From NCBI GenBank assembly GCA_963921195.1, contig OY992540.1:17181136-17245135 (forward strand): 64,000 bases of DNA, given 5' to 3'. The notes beneath the pieces are model-generated. The model saw only the letters and a list, made by a program, of their open reading frames with translations. It made no database searches and was not told where the DNA came from. Source of the DNA: Pegoplata infirma (Eukaryota; Arthropoda; Insecta; Diptera; Anthomyiidae). The position numbers and the translations under genes are program-made. Below are positions 42,781-53,255 of the stretch, piece by piece. Numbering within the stretch: position 1 is the first letter of the stretch; each line of letters starts with the position of its first letter.

Positions 42781-43319
42781 ATTTGTTGGTAAAAAAGAAT
42801 GAAAAAAAACGTAATTTTTTAATATTTAATGTTATTTATTTTAGAAAATTTTGTCAACAATAAAAAATAAATATTGATGTTTGTTAAAACAAAAGAATAA
42901 TTACCGGGATGGTTTTCAATTGTTTATTCACTGGTTTTAAATGTGTTTTCATTTGTTTTTGCATACAAAATATTTTGAGTGTAATGATTCTAGGCACTAA
43001 CATTTTGAATGGTCGATCGTATAGTGAACAAATGTTGTGGAAAAAGTTATTTTTGGAAATTTTGTTTCTACGGAGAGTAATGAAACTTACATGGAACGGA
43101 AGGAGATAAATTGGAAACGAAATGGGGAAAAACGGGGAACGAAATGGAATAGAGCAGGGAACAATATGTAATGATACTTTTAACTAACATTTTTCGCATT
43201 TAACTTTTTTTACTCCATTTTTTTTTTAAATCGGTAGAGTAATCCTGATCCTTCTATTATCCGGTATTCAATACAACCGGTAACGAAGTACCGGGATGGT
43301 AAGCTGGTATAATTATATA
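42781..43319. other. AT-rich stretch with a stray satellite unit
   Basis: 42970-43090 resembles the repeats at 41641-42190. GGAACGAAATGGGGAAAAAC-type purine repeats occur at 43090-43160. No gene; the 66-codon frame at 42909 is not convincing. Confidence 0.35.
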
Positions 43320-43515
43320 TCGAATTATATATATTTATATAAAATTATATATAGAGGTAAACCTCTCCAAAAATTGTATAAAATTATATATAATTAGATA
43401 AAATTATATATAATTATATCCAGGATTTGGTGGATATACTTATATAAAATTATATCAAATTATATATAATTTTATATAATTATATCCACTAAATCATGGA
43501 TATAATTATATAAAA
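43320..43515. repeat. AAATTATATATAATT palindromic repeats
   Basis: ATAAAATTATATATAATTA units with an outer inverted pair CCAGGATTTGGTGGATATA and ATCCACTAAATCATGG. Prone to cruciforms. Similar words at 4080-4260. Confidence 0.65.
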
Positions 43516-43539
43516 AAACTTTTTTAATTGGGTACAAAA

Positions 43540-43870
43540 AAGTTTTCTTACAAAAAAACTTTCAGATTCTGAGACATTTTTCGTAAAGAAAAGGTCTCAG
43601 ACTCTGATACATTTGCCGTATGGAAAAACTTAGATCCTGTGACACTTTTCATATAAAAAAATGTGAAATTCTGAGACCTTTCCTATAGAAAAAGATTATT
43701 TAACCTTTTTCCCATAAAAAAAATCTCAGATTCTTAGGTCTTGTCTGGTTCAGGTTCTGAGACCTTTTTCTTATAGAAAAAGTCCCTTTTCCTATAGGAC
43801 ATTTTTTCCACAGAAAAATACCCAGATATTTTTCCTACAGAAAAATTCTCAGATTCTGAGACCTTATTTC
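43540..43870 (+). repeat. TTCTGAGACCTTTTTC repeats, about 50-60 bp units
   Basis: About six imperfect units of (T)CAGATTCTGAGACCTTTTTC followed by CTATAGAAAAA. Confidence 0.75.
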
Positions 43871-44330
43871 AATATTTTTTACAAATTAAATCTTTGAAAA
43901 AACTTAAAAAACTTTCTTGAAAATAGGATAACTAACTATTAGCAAAATAATCAGCTGATTTCTGTTATTTTTTAAAACTAAATGACAGAGAATTCAGTAA
44001 TAATATACATTTGCTTATTCAAACTGATAGTTGTTTTACAGATTATTCGACAGAGTTTTCCTTCTAAGAGTAGTGATTTCTGAATTTTTGTGAATTTTCA
44101 AATATTTTTTGAGTTGTTACTAAATTTTGTGAGTTTTTCTGAATTTTTTTAATAAATCTCTGATTTTTCTGAATTATCCAGAGTTTTTTTATTTCCTAGC
44201 ATATTCTGATTATTTCTTAATTTTGCTGTTTCAGTTAATATAAATTTTTCTTGACTTTTCCAAACTTTTATTAAATTTTCTAAATTTTTTCCTGAGATTT
44301 CTATAATGTTTTTAACATTTTCTATATATT
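43871..44330. other. AT-rich stretch with TTTTCTGAATTTTT words
   Basis: Loosely repeated (T)nCTGAATTTTT phrases, also seen at 47575-47690, 53300-53520 and 63120-63440. No gene. Confidence 0.35.
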
Positions 44331-45197
44331 TTTTTATACCCTCAACTCTAGTGATAGAGGGTATATACAATAGGGTGGGGCGATTTCAACATCTTAATGG
44401 GCGCTTCGCGTTTCTGATTCTTGGGATTGTACTGAGCAAAAAAGTCAACTAGACCATACGTCTACGGTGAAAATCGAGCCTCCCGATTTTGACTTGAAGT
44501 TTTTTCTCAGACTTTATTCTTTTGGAAAATTTGCAAATATTCTTGGGCTCATATTTCGTAAACTATTTGAAATTTTGACTTATTTTTAAAAGTAAAGTTG
44601 TAGCTATTGTCTCTGGCTACAATTTCTCTTAACATATTTCTTAGAAAAAACTTCGTTTTCATGGTCAAAAAGTCGAAAATGTAGAAAATTCACCACTTTT
44701 TGTAATATTTTTTTTGATATTTTGGCCTATAACAGCCAAACTGTTAAGATTTTCGATCCAATACTAAGACAAAAATTGTAGCCAAGACAATAGTTAAGAA
44801 CTCTCTAGTACATCGCAAAAGCATTAGAATGCTCCTTAAGGCAGTTTTGGTCTTGTGAAAGTGCAAATTTTTTGTGAAAATATTGATAAATTACCATTTT
44901 CAGTTGTCCATAGTGCAAAATCATAAAAATGTTCTATTTCTTATTTTTTCCACTTTTTTTATCCAAAAATATAATGTTTTTTCTTTGTTTTGTTCAATAT
45001 TTATTTTGAAAATTCATTTAAAGTACAAAGTAATTGTATTGGTAGAGACAAGGTATGAATCAAGAAGAATTCCAATTTAGTGTATTTTTCATTCAAAGAT
45101 TGCCTTCCAAATCTTTTCGAGATTCCATACGAGGCGCTTTCTTTCGGCCTTCAGATACAGATGCCATTATACCTTCACGGTTTTGTCGATTGAGCGC

Positions 45198-45740
45198 TTA
45201 GCGAAGCTCAGTTAAATCGCATACGTTGTCGCGAATATACAATATTTTTTTGAGTGCCAATGTACGAATTTCTTTACAATCATTGTATAACATGCTCAAC
45301 AAAACATTTTCACTGTGTGCGAAATCGGAATTATTCTGTGTTACGGGATTTATGATGTTACGTAAGTTGTCTGGTAAATATTGCGTCCACTGGATGAATT
45401 TTCCAAGCAGAGCACTACCGTATACAGCCGAATTGTAGTATTTGACATTGAAATACATGGGAACATACACTTTCATGATGTACCTTGCCAAAATTTGTAA
45501 ATTTTGTGATGGATTTTCTGTCGCAATATACACGCGGAGCAATCTACTAGCTTTTGTTATCCATCTCGAATGTCGTACTGTTCCAGGTTTGATGTTTGCA
45601 AGATTAATTGAGCAACTACCATTTGAAACGGCTTGGGCAATTTGGTATAGATATTTAACGTCCGTAGAAAGTTGATTTTCAGCATCTGTACTCATTGGAG
45701 GAATGTGTTCAAGTGGAATAAGTTGAAAATTTTCGATAAC
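45198..45740 (-). CDS. transposon-borne conserved-looking protein, 3' exon
   Basis: Minus-strand exon with acceptor TTTTTCAG before 45740 and stop at 45198-45200: 181 codons, phase 0. The internal ATG at 45695 would give 165 residues. The protein is mixed alpha-helical in look: VKYLYQIAQAVSNGSC, HSRWITKASRLLRVYI, NLQILARYIMKVYVPMYF, LPDNLRNIINPVTQNN, FAHSENVLLSMLYND and IRTLALKKILYIRD. I recall the pattern HSRWLTxANRxLRLYV..P..NL...FVVKVY as recurring in uncharacterised insect and cnidarian proteins; this is memory, not a search. No DDE/DDD motif, zinc finger or THAP domain is visible. It sits in the loop of an intact TIR element, so it is probably the C-terminal part of the element's own transposase or an accessory protein. 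Long and free of stops in AT-rich DNA, it was probably under selection recently. Confidence 0.75.
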   Translation of the reverse strand, partial: VIENFQLIPLEHIPPMSTDAENQLSTDVKYLYQIAQAVSNGSCSINLANIKPGTVRHSRWITKASRLLRVYIATENPSQNLQILARYIMKVYVPMYFNVKYYNSAVYGSALLGKFIQWTQYLPDNLRNIINPVTQNNSDFAHSENVLLSMLYNDCKEIRTLALKKILYIRDNVCDLTELR

Positions 45741-45829
45741 CTGAAAAATGTTTAGATTATTTAAATAAAAAAATTACAAAACTATATCGTATGCGAAGGC
45801 TTATGTTCTAGATTTGATGAAGACGCTGA

Positions 45830-45892
45830 TTATTCTGGCTGCATCTCCATCTCCACATTCTCTGTATTATCAGAATCCACTGGATTATCCAT
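45830..45892 (-). CDS. possible first exon of the transposon gene, broken
   Basis: ATG at 45892 starts MDNPVDSDNTENVEMEMQPE followed by a stop (45830-45832). Acidic start, plausible first exon, but no clear donor joins it to the acceptor at 45741. The central exons of a longer gene may be deleted here, leaving an internally deleted element. Confidence 0.3.
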   Translation of the reverse strand: MDNPVDSDNTENVEMEMQPE

Positions 45893-47783
45893 ATTTTTTA
45901 TATCTTAAATTTTTTAGTAGCACTGCACAGTTTATACACGAAACAATTATTTCTAAAACTTACATTAAAAAACTATAATAAGTAAAGACTAATTATGGGA
46001 CCGTTCCTTTTGACGTTTATAGGTGGGGTTAGTTGTTTATATGGTTTCTGGGAAAGCTGGATGTTTTGTTTACCTTCTATTTTTCGCTATGAACAACTGA
46101 AAATGTTAATTTATCAATATTTTCACAAAAAATTTACAAGGCCAAAACTGCCTGAAGGAGCCTTCCAATGCTTTTGCGATGTACTAGAGAGTTCTTAACT
46201 GTTGTCTTAGCTACAATTTTTGTCTTAGTATGGGATCGAAAATCTCAAGGGTTTGGCTGTTATAGGCCAAAATACCAAAAAAAATATTACAAAAAGTGGT
46301 GAATTTTCTACATTTTCGACTTTTTGACCATGAAACCGAAGTTTTTTCTAAGTAATATGTTCAGAGAAATTGTAGCCCGAGATAATAGCTACAACTTTAC
46401 TTTTGAAAATAAGTCAAAATTTCAAATAGTTTACGAAATATGAGCCCAAAAAAATTTGCAAATTTTCCAAAAAAAAATAAAGTCTGAGAAAAAACTTCAA
46501 GTCAAAATCGGAAGGCTCGGTTTTCACCGTAGACGTATGGTCTAGTTGACTTTTTTGCTCAGTACAATCCCAAGAATCAGAAACGCGATGCGCCCATTAA
46601 GATTTTTTTCCTTCCTTACTAATCGCCCCACCCTAATATACAAGTTTATCATTCCGTTTGTAACACATCGAAGTATTGGTCTAGGACCCCATAAAGTATA
46701 TATATTCATGATTCTTGATCGATTTTATGACGATCTAGCGATGGTCGTCCGTCTGTCTGTCTCTCCGTTGAAAACACGCTAACTTTTGAAAGACTTCACG
46801 GAGGCTCCTGAAGTTTGGCATATATGTTAACCATTTACCGGGTCAGGTTGGTATTGCAATCCAGCGAAATCGGTCCAGTGGTTCAAAAGTTATGAGCAAA
46901 AGAGTAAATTTCGTCAAGGGTTTTTCGAGATAAAAAACACGATAACTTTCGAAAAACAATAATGAGACTGTTGAAACTTGCCATGTATCTTTGCCTCCTC
47001 ATCTCTGTTTGGTATTGAATTTCAGCTCAATCGGTCAAGTGGTTCAAAAGTTATAAGCAAAACCCCGAATTTCAGATTTTGTTCATCTTAAATGCCACGT
47101 GGTAAACAAGTTTTAAAAGCATTGGTGGTAACTAAGCAATGCTTTTCAAACTTTTTTAGTTTTAAAGCAATGCTTTTTAAACTTGCTTAGTTTTAAAAGC
47201 ATTGGTAACTTAAAAATTACACTAGAAAAAAATTTTACACTCAAAAAAAATTTTACACTCAAAAAAAAATTTAGTTTTTTTACAAAAATGTCAATTGTTT
47301 GTGTACATACGTACGTGCAATCACTCAGAAATATTTTTACAGTAAAAAAAACATTACACCCGAAAAAAAGTTTTACACTTAAAAAAAAAACAAGTAATTT
47401 TTTTTTTTTTTTTTTTAAATGACAAAAAAAGAGTTTTTTACTCAAAATAAAATATTTCTAATCAAAATTGTTAATTTTTTCATGTTAAAAATGTTCTATT
47501 CGTTAAAAAAGGCATTGTGGAGGGTATTCATAGATTCGGCAAAGTCCACTTTAACTTTTCTACTTGTTTTAAATTCATGAATTTTTTTGCCAGAAATTTC
47601 TTAGTTCTTAATATTTCTGAATTCTTCAGCATATTCTATAAATATTTTTCATTTTTCTTTGATGTTCTTTTTTCAAAATTTTTTTGAATCAATGCACAGA
47701 AAAAATAAAAAAATATTTGAATAAATTTATAATACTATTGAGTAAAAAATTACTCAATTTTGCACCAGTAAACGATTTAATAG

Positions 47784-48607
47784 CAGCGATGCCAACTATT
47801 TCAAACCAAAAAGCGTCGGCTGAGCAGTTAAAAAGGGCTGAAAAGGGCTAAACTCAAAAATTTATCAGTTTTTGTGTTTTTCAGCAAATATTTTTTAATT
47901 TGTGTTTTTAAGAGATCGATCTTACGTTCTAATGTAAAAATGGGCTTCTTAAAAAAATGTATTGAAATATTTGACTTAAAAATGTAGAATTTAAAAGAAA
48001 TCGCTAAGATTTGCGTTTTCCAACAATATTAAATTTTTCTTCGGGCCATAAAAGTGCGCTTGTATAATAATTGGACTATTCCTAATATTGGTTTCATTTA
48101 ATTTTTGCAGAAAGACTTAAACAATTTGATGTATTTATTAACATGCAATTTTTATTTTTAAAGAAATTCATGACACTAAATGTCCTCTCCACTTCTGCAT
48201 TTGAATAAGGATTTCCAATTAAATCAGAACAAACGGTGGCAACTTCAAAAACGGATTTTCAACCATAAAATTTTTGAAACAGTGTATTCGATCAAAAATT
48301 AATCTATTTTATCTAAGATGTTCCTAGTCTTTGATTCATTTTCATGGTTTATAATTTCATGTATAAAAGATATGCAACTTTATTTTAGAAAACATTGTGG
48401 CCAAATAGCAAACATTGTGGCAAAATATTAACAAATAACTCCAAAAATTAACAAATGGTTAAAAAGGGGCTAAAAGGGCTAAAAAATATAGCAAAAAGAG
48501 CCATGTTAGCCCCTAAAAAAATAAAAGGGCTAAAAGAAAAAAATACGCGTTGAGAGCAACCAAAACGGGCTGAATATAGCCCCAAAAGGGCTAAGTTGGC
48601 ATCACTG
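47784..48607. mobile_element. non-autonomous hAT element, CAGYGATGCCAACT ends
   Basis: CAGCGATGCCAACTATTT at the left and AAGTTGGCATCACTG at the right are inverted with one mismatch. The target duplication TTTAATAG (8 bp) is at 47776-47783 and 48608-48615. Subterminal AAAAGGGCTAAA motifs occur on both sides, as usual for hAT transposase binding. 824 bp. It keeps the tail of a transposase gene, so it is an internal deletion of a coding hAT element. Confidence 0.95.
48094..48258 (-). pseudogene. hAT transposase C-terminal fragment (dimerisation domain)
   Basis: Minus-strand frame with stop at 48094-48096. It reads KSVFEVATVCSDLIG, then NPYSNAEVERTFSVMNFFKN, then a poorly conserved tail. The (P)SNAxVERxFS motif followed by a lysine-rich helix is the signature of the hAT C-terminal dimerisation region. 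A stop lies 5' of the fragment, and the catalytic part is gone. It agrees with the 8-bp duplication and CAG ends of the surrounding element. Confidence 0.9.
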
Positions 48608-49074
48608 TTTAATAGTATTGAGTAAATTTTTAATAAAAATTTATTAAATGTTTGAAAAAAAATTTGAGTAAATTTTTAATTGACACAATTAAAAATTTAC
48701 TCAAAATTGATCTATTTTTTTTTTTAAGTTTAAAAAAGTTTTAAATCTTTTTACAAAAGAAAACCAAAAATCTTGTTTTTTCAAACTTTACCAAACATAT
48801 TTATGTCTCGAAAACATAGGAAATTTTTATAAAGACGATTACAAACTTTCAAATACATGCACAAAAAACTATAAACTAAACGAGAATTCAAAAAACTATG
48901 AGAGTTTAAAAAAAAAATAAAAAACTATTAAATTTTATTAAATTATTTACTTAAATTGTTTTTAAAATTATTAAGTAAATTTTTAATTGTGTCAATTAAA
49001 AAATTACTCAATTTTTGTTATTAAATTTAAACAAGTGTTTAATCAAATTTGTTTCCTCCATATTTTTTCTGTGT

Positions 49075-49904
49075 GTGATCAAAATAGATAAAAGATTTCA
49101 TCATATTGAATAATGAAAAATTTACTGATTTTACAAATTTTTTTAGAATTATACAAAATTTGTTTTTCTAACGTTTCTGAACTGTCCGGCTTTTTCTTGC
49201 TGTTTTCCTAATACTTTGTAATATAATTTAGTTCATCTAAGTTTTTCTGATTCTTTTCCCTTATAAACACATAAGAGGTATTCAGAATTATTTTGTCAGA
49301 CCTGGCAATGTAGCAAAAGAGTACTTCTTTCAAAAACTATATGTATTTTAAAAGCTCATTTCAAAAAGTACTCTTTTACTGCTGGTATCAGGGCTGACAA
49401 GTAGGACTCTAAATAACCCCATTTTTTTTTTTTTTTTTTTTGAGAAGTTCAAAATTGTTTCTTATTTTTTTTTATGAAATAATTTTAATTCACAATTAGG
49501 AATGATATTTTTTAAAATCTGTAAAATTTATTTGAATTTTCATAAAGAATAATTCTTTTAAGCATCTGGTTCTGTGTGTGGTAGTAGTCTCTCGTGGGGA
49601 GTGTGTTCTCATATGCTATTTCCTTTGAGTGTTGTGTTGTTTTTTGTTTACATTTAGAAAAGTATCTGTTAGTTTGCTACTTTCGTTTTTTGTTTTGATT
49701 AAACAACAGGAAATACCAAACATATGGTAGCAGCAATGGTTGTGTGTATAAAGGTTTATGTCTAGGCTAAAATGTTGCTGCAACTCATTTAAGAATGCAA
49801 CATATTTAAGAATGTTGCGAATACACAGCGAGGGTTGACAAATACGATTTTTGTAATTTTATTTATTTTCTTAATAAATTCTGAATAATTTTTATTTAAA
49901 AACA
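49075..49904. other. unique-looking AT-rich stretch
   Basis: 49299-49387 forms a hairpin (GTAGCAAAAGAGTACTTCTT / AAAAAGTACTCTTTTACTGC) with CAGACCTGG and CAGGGCTG outside, perhaps a tiny MITE. 49560-49850 is GT-rich and has no repeat partner. No gene is supported. Confidence 0.4.
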
Positions 49905-50631
49905 AGTAGAAAAGTTAAATTCGACTTGGCCTAATCTATGAATACCCTCCACAATGCCGTTTTTAAGTGATAGTAAATTTTCTAACGTGAAAAAAATATC
50001 ATTTTTGATTAGAAATATTTTATTTTGTGTAAAAAACCTTTTTTACTAATTTTTGAAAAAAAAAAAAATAATAATTTACAAAATTTTTTTTTGAGTGTAA
50101 AATTTTTTTTGAGTGTAAAATTTTTTTCGAATGTATTTTTGCCAAAATTCAATCTTTTGCTCATAACTTTTGAACCAATGCACAGTGCCACATTTGGCCA
50201 ATCTAGGACGACAAAAATCCAATTTTAATTATATTGACTTGAAATTCGGTATAAATGTTCGTTTTGACTTTGAAAATAACATTATGAAAAATGTGGGAGG
50301 CAGGTTAAGGGCCACGCCCACTTTATTTTAAAATTTGTAATTTTGGTTATAATTTCTTTAAATTTGGTATATATACTCTCAATGACTGTAGAAATAATAT
50401 CACAAAAAAAGGGGGCGGTCAGACAATTGCCACGCCCACTTTTTTTAAATACGTTTAAAAAATATGTAAAAACAAGGTTTACATATCGCCCCACTGTAGT
50501 CGGCGTCGCAGACGGTCGCAAAAGTTAGCCGTCGAAATAAGTATTATGGATATTGGACAATATATCTGAAATAGTCCGGCGACCAATACGGACCAAACAC
50601 AAAAGTTCTATTCCATCAAAAGAAATAAATA

Positions 50632-51126
50632 CAGTCAAACCCGGTTATAACGAACTCCGAGGGACCAGTACAAATAGTTCGTTATAAGCGAAGTTCGCTA
50701 TAAGAGGGGTATATTTTATATCAACCTAGTTTATTTCCAAAAAAAAAGTTATAATTTTGTGTTATTTGACGTTTTTTGAAAGTAAACTACTTTTTGTAAA
50801 GAAAACATTAAAAATATTGTAAACAAATTTTATCAAAATTATAATATTAACCAAAAATTTCTAACCATTTGTGAGTTTGGTAAACATAATTGCCGCAAAT
50901 TTCAAAATATTTGTGGGAGTTCGTTATAAAAAGGTAAATATACATGAAATTGTGTTCGTGGGACCATAATAAGTAGTTCGTTTTAACCGAGGATTCGTTA
51001 TAACCGAGTTCGTTATAAAAGAAGTATTTTGTATGAAAATTGCGGCCAAAACGTCGGGACTTTAGAATTAGTTCGTTATAACCGAGAATTCGTTATAACC
51101 GAGTTCGTTATAACCGAGTTCGACTG
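50632..51126. mobile_element. Tigger/pogo-type MITE
   Basis: CAGTCAAACCCGGTTATAAC at the left and ATAACCGAGTTCGACTG at the right, flanked by TA (50630-50631, 51127-51128). Interior full of GTTCGTTATAACCGAG units. The CAGTNNAACCNCGGTTATAACGA terminus and TA target are typical of Tigger/pogo elements of the Tc1-mariner superfamily. 495 bp, non-coding. Confidence 0.92.
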
Positions 51127-51702
51127 TATATAGTTTTCTTTTCAAAAATTTGTATATTGTTAAAAATTTAATAAAAAATAGAAAAATTTGTTTTAAAAAA
51201 AGGAAAAGATATGACTTAAAGCATTTAAATATCCTTTAAAATTACCAAAAAAGAGTGGATAAATATCTATTTTTGTTCAAAAGTGACAACAGTTTAAACT
51301 CGACTTAATTTATGCGAAATAATGTACACTAGTTACAGGATTTTACAAGATGCAACTTTATGCACCCACCTGTTAGTAACGAACAGAATTATCGATCTTA
51401 TATGATTATTTCCGTGCTTTTAGGAATGTTCTATAATACATACAAACATATCATGAAAATCGGGGAACTTTTTTTTTTTATTTTTGTCGTGCTAGATTGG
51501 CCAAATGTGGCACTGTGCAATGGACCGATTTTGCTGGATTGCAATACAAACCTGACCAGGTAAATGCCCAACATATATGCCAAACTTCAGGAGCCTCCGT
51601 AAAGTCTTTCAAAAGTTAGCGTTTTCAACAGACAGACAGACGGACAGACAGACGGACGGACATCGCTAGATCGTCTTAGAATCGAACGAGGATGATGTAT
51701 AT

Positions 51703-52810
51703 TAGAGTGTCCCTTATTTTGGAAATGTTAGAAATCTTGAGACGGTACCCGCTCATTTTTTTCCTTTTGACTTAAAAATAACTCAGGAAAAATTTTACGC
51801 CCCTAGGACCACGCCTTCCCTACGCGACGGGGCCTTAAAAAGCGGGGCCTAAAAAATCATTTTTCCATACAAACCAAAAAATTTTTTTTTGATTTTTAAT
51901 TTTTTTGTTGTTAATTATTATATTACTTGCTTAGCTTATTTACGACAAAAAATTTGATTTTGGTGGGATAAGTCTTTCAGCGCTAAAAAAATTTTCGCAA
52001 AAAAAAATTTTGAGCCGCCGGGGTCCTACAGTAAAAAATTTTTAAAAAATATTTTTTTTTAGTTTTGACCAGCAACGGTTTTAGCTGCTATGTTGCTTTA
52101 AATGATATATATTCATAAAAAAATATTTTTTGTATCTGTGACATCTTTATCGTGTTCTAAAAAAGGGTACAAAATGCATTGTTGATTTTTTTCGATACAC
52201 GATAAAGATGTCACAAATATGAATAATATTTTTTTTGGAATATATATCATTAAAAACAACATAACAACTAAAACCGTTGCTTTTCAAAACTAAAAAAAAA
52301 TATTTTTTAAAAATTTTTTACCGTAGGATCCCTACGGCTAAAAATTTTTTTTTCGAAAAAGATAAAGATGTCACAGGTATGAATAATTTTTTTTTTGGAA
52401 TATATATCATTAAAAGCAACATAACAACTAAAACCGTTGCTGGTCAAAACTAAAAAAAAATATTTTTTAAAAATTTTTTACTGCAGGACCCCGGCGGCTC
52501 AAATTTTTTTTTTGCGAAAAATTTTTTAGCGCTGAAAGACTTATCCCACCAAAATCAAATTTTTTGTCGTGAATAAGCAAACCAAGTAATAAAATAAATA
52601 ATAACAAAAAAATTAAAAATCAAAAAAAAAAATTTTTGGTTTGTATGGAAAAATGATTTTTTAGGCCCCGCTCTTTAAGGCCCCGTCGCGTAGGGAAGGC
52701 GTGGTCCTAGGGGCGTAAAATTTTTCCTGAGTTATTTTTAAGTCAAAAGGAAAAAAATGAGCGGGTACCGTCTCAAGATTTCCAACATTTCCAAAATAAG
52801 GGACACTCTA
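51703..52810. mobile_element. 1.1-kb near-palindromic element, TAGAGTGTCCC ends
   Basis: TAGAGTGTCCCTTATTTTGG at the left and CCAAAATAAGGGACACTCTA at the right are perfect inverted ends. The target duplication ATGTATAT (8 bp) is at 51695-51702 and 52811-52818. Arms include CTACGCGACGGGGCC and its complement. The inner right side is duplicated (AAAGATGTCACAAATATGAA near 52208 and AAAGATGTCACAGGTATGAA near 52365), so one arm is present one and a half times. Non-coding. Confidence 0.92.
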
Positions 52811-52950
52811 ATGTATATATATACTTTATGGGGTCTTAGACCAATATTTCGAGGTGTTACACACGGAATGACAAACTTAGAGGGTATATCTCTATCACTA
52901 GAGTGGGGGGTATAATAAAAATTGTTCTATTCGACCTTTAAAATATTGCA

Positions 52951-53255
52951 TTTTGAGTAGGTTTATTCTAGCTCGAGGTCATTATTTCCTTTATAATTTG
53001 AAACTATGATATTCTCATAGAATAATTCTCAAGAAAATTATTTTTTTGTTTTAAATTTACTTATATTTGCTAAATAATCTTGACAATGGAATCTGACAAA
53101 TTTCGAAACACGTGTCAATTAAGTCATGCGAAAATGACCAACATAAATAAATTTGAAACAGAAAAATAAGGTTCTTGAAAATTATTCTATGAGAATATTA
53201 TAGTTTTAATTAGTAAAGAAAATAATGACCTCGAGCTAAAATAAACCTACTAAAA
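52951..53255. mobile_element. CTCGAGGTC-type foldback MITE, complete
   Basis: TTTTGAGTAGGTTTATTCTA and TAAAATAAACCTACTAAAA ends. GCTCGAGGTCATTATTTCC pairs with AAATAATGACCTCGAGC, and ATGATATTCTCATAGAAT with ATTCTATGAGAATATTAT. Core with CGAAACACGTGTCAATTAAG. About 305 bp, non-coding. Confidence 0.85.

Larger units (their letters stand above)
44371..46635. mobile_element. complete 2.27-kb TIR transposon, TAGGGTGGGGCG ends
   Basis: TAGGGTGGGGCGATTT at the left and AATCGCCCCACCCTA at the right are inverted. The arms extend about 558 bp (44371-44928 and 46076-46635) and include AGTCAACTAGACCATACGTC and its complement. The target duplication ATATACAA (8 bp) is at 44363-44370 and 46636-46643. The loop (44929-46075) carries a minus-strand gene. 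An 8-bp duplication is known for hAT, P, Merlin and some other superfamilies, and the protein does not settle which. Whether the copy is autonomous is doubtful, because only about 540 coding bases are visible. Confidence 0.92.
44331..47571 (-). mobile_element. DINE-1-like element split by the 2.27-kb TIR element
   Basis: Minus-strand element. It starts at 47571 with AACAAGTAGAAAAGTTAAAG and GAATACCCTCCACAATGCC. An array of GAGTGTAAAATTTTTTTT units follows (about 47270-47220), then TTTTGAACCACTGGACCG-type blocks, GACAGACAGACGGACGACCA, ATATATATACTTTATGGGGT and ACAAACGGAATGATAAACTT. It ends TATACCCTCTATCACTAGAG and GAGGGTATAAAAAAA at 44331. The segment 44371-46635 is a later insertion. Internal frames (for example 47146-47445) read the array as FTLKK repeats and are rejected. 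Confidence 0.75.
47695..49074. mobile_element. ACACAGAAAAAA-type TIR element interrupted by a hAT element
   Basis: CACAGAAAAAATAAAAAAAT at the left, ATATTTTTTCTGTGTG at the right. Inner arms have TAGTATTGAGTAAAAAATT and GTCAATTAAAAAATTACTC. Outer part about 555 bp after removing the insertion. Confidence 0.7.
49905..52918 (+). mobile_element. DINE-1-like element with two later insertions
   Basis: Starts ACAAGTAGAAAAGTTAAATT and GAATACCCTCCACAATGCC. GAGTGTAAAATTTTTTTT units lie at 50090-50130. GGCCACGCCCACTTTATTT and TTGCCACGCCCACTTTTTTT (50305, 50425) recall the CCACGCCCAC words of Drosophila DINE-1. Then GACAGACGGACGGACATCGC (51643) and, after the insertion, ATATACTTTATGGGGTCTTA, CGAGGTGTTACACACGGAAT and TATCACTAGAGTGGGGGGTA. 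Broken by 50632-51126 and 51703-52810. Frames 50282-50521 and 51360-51563 are shadows. Confidence 0.75.

Noticed and set aside
47146..47445. FTLKKNFTLKKKF-rich frames
   Set aside because: Translation of the GAGTGTAAAATTTTTTT array, also at 50009-50191. Repeat, not protein.
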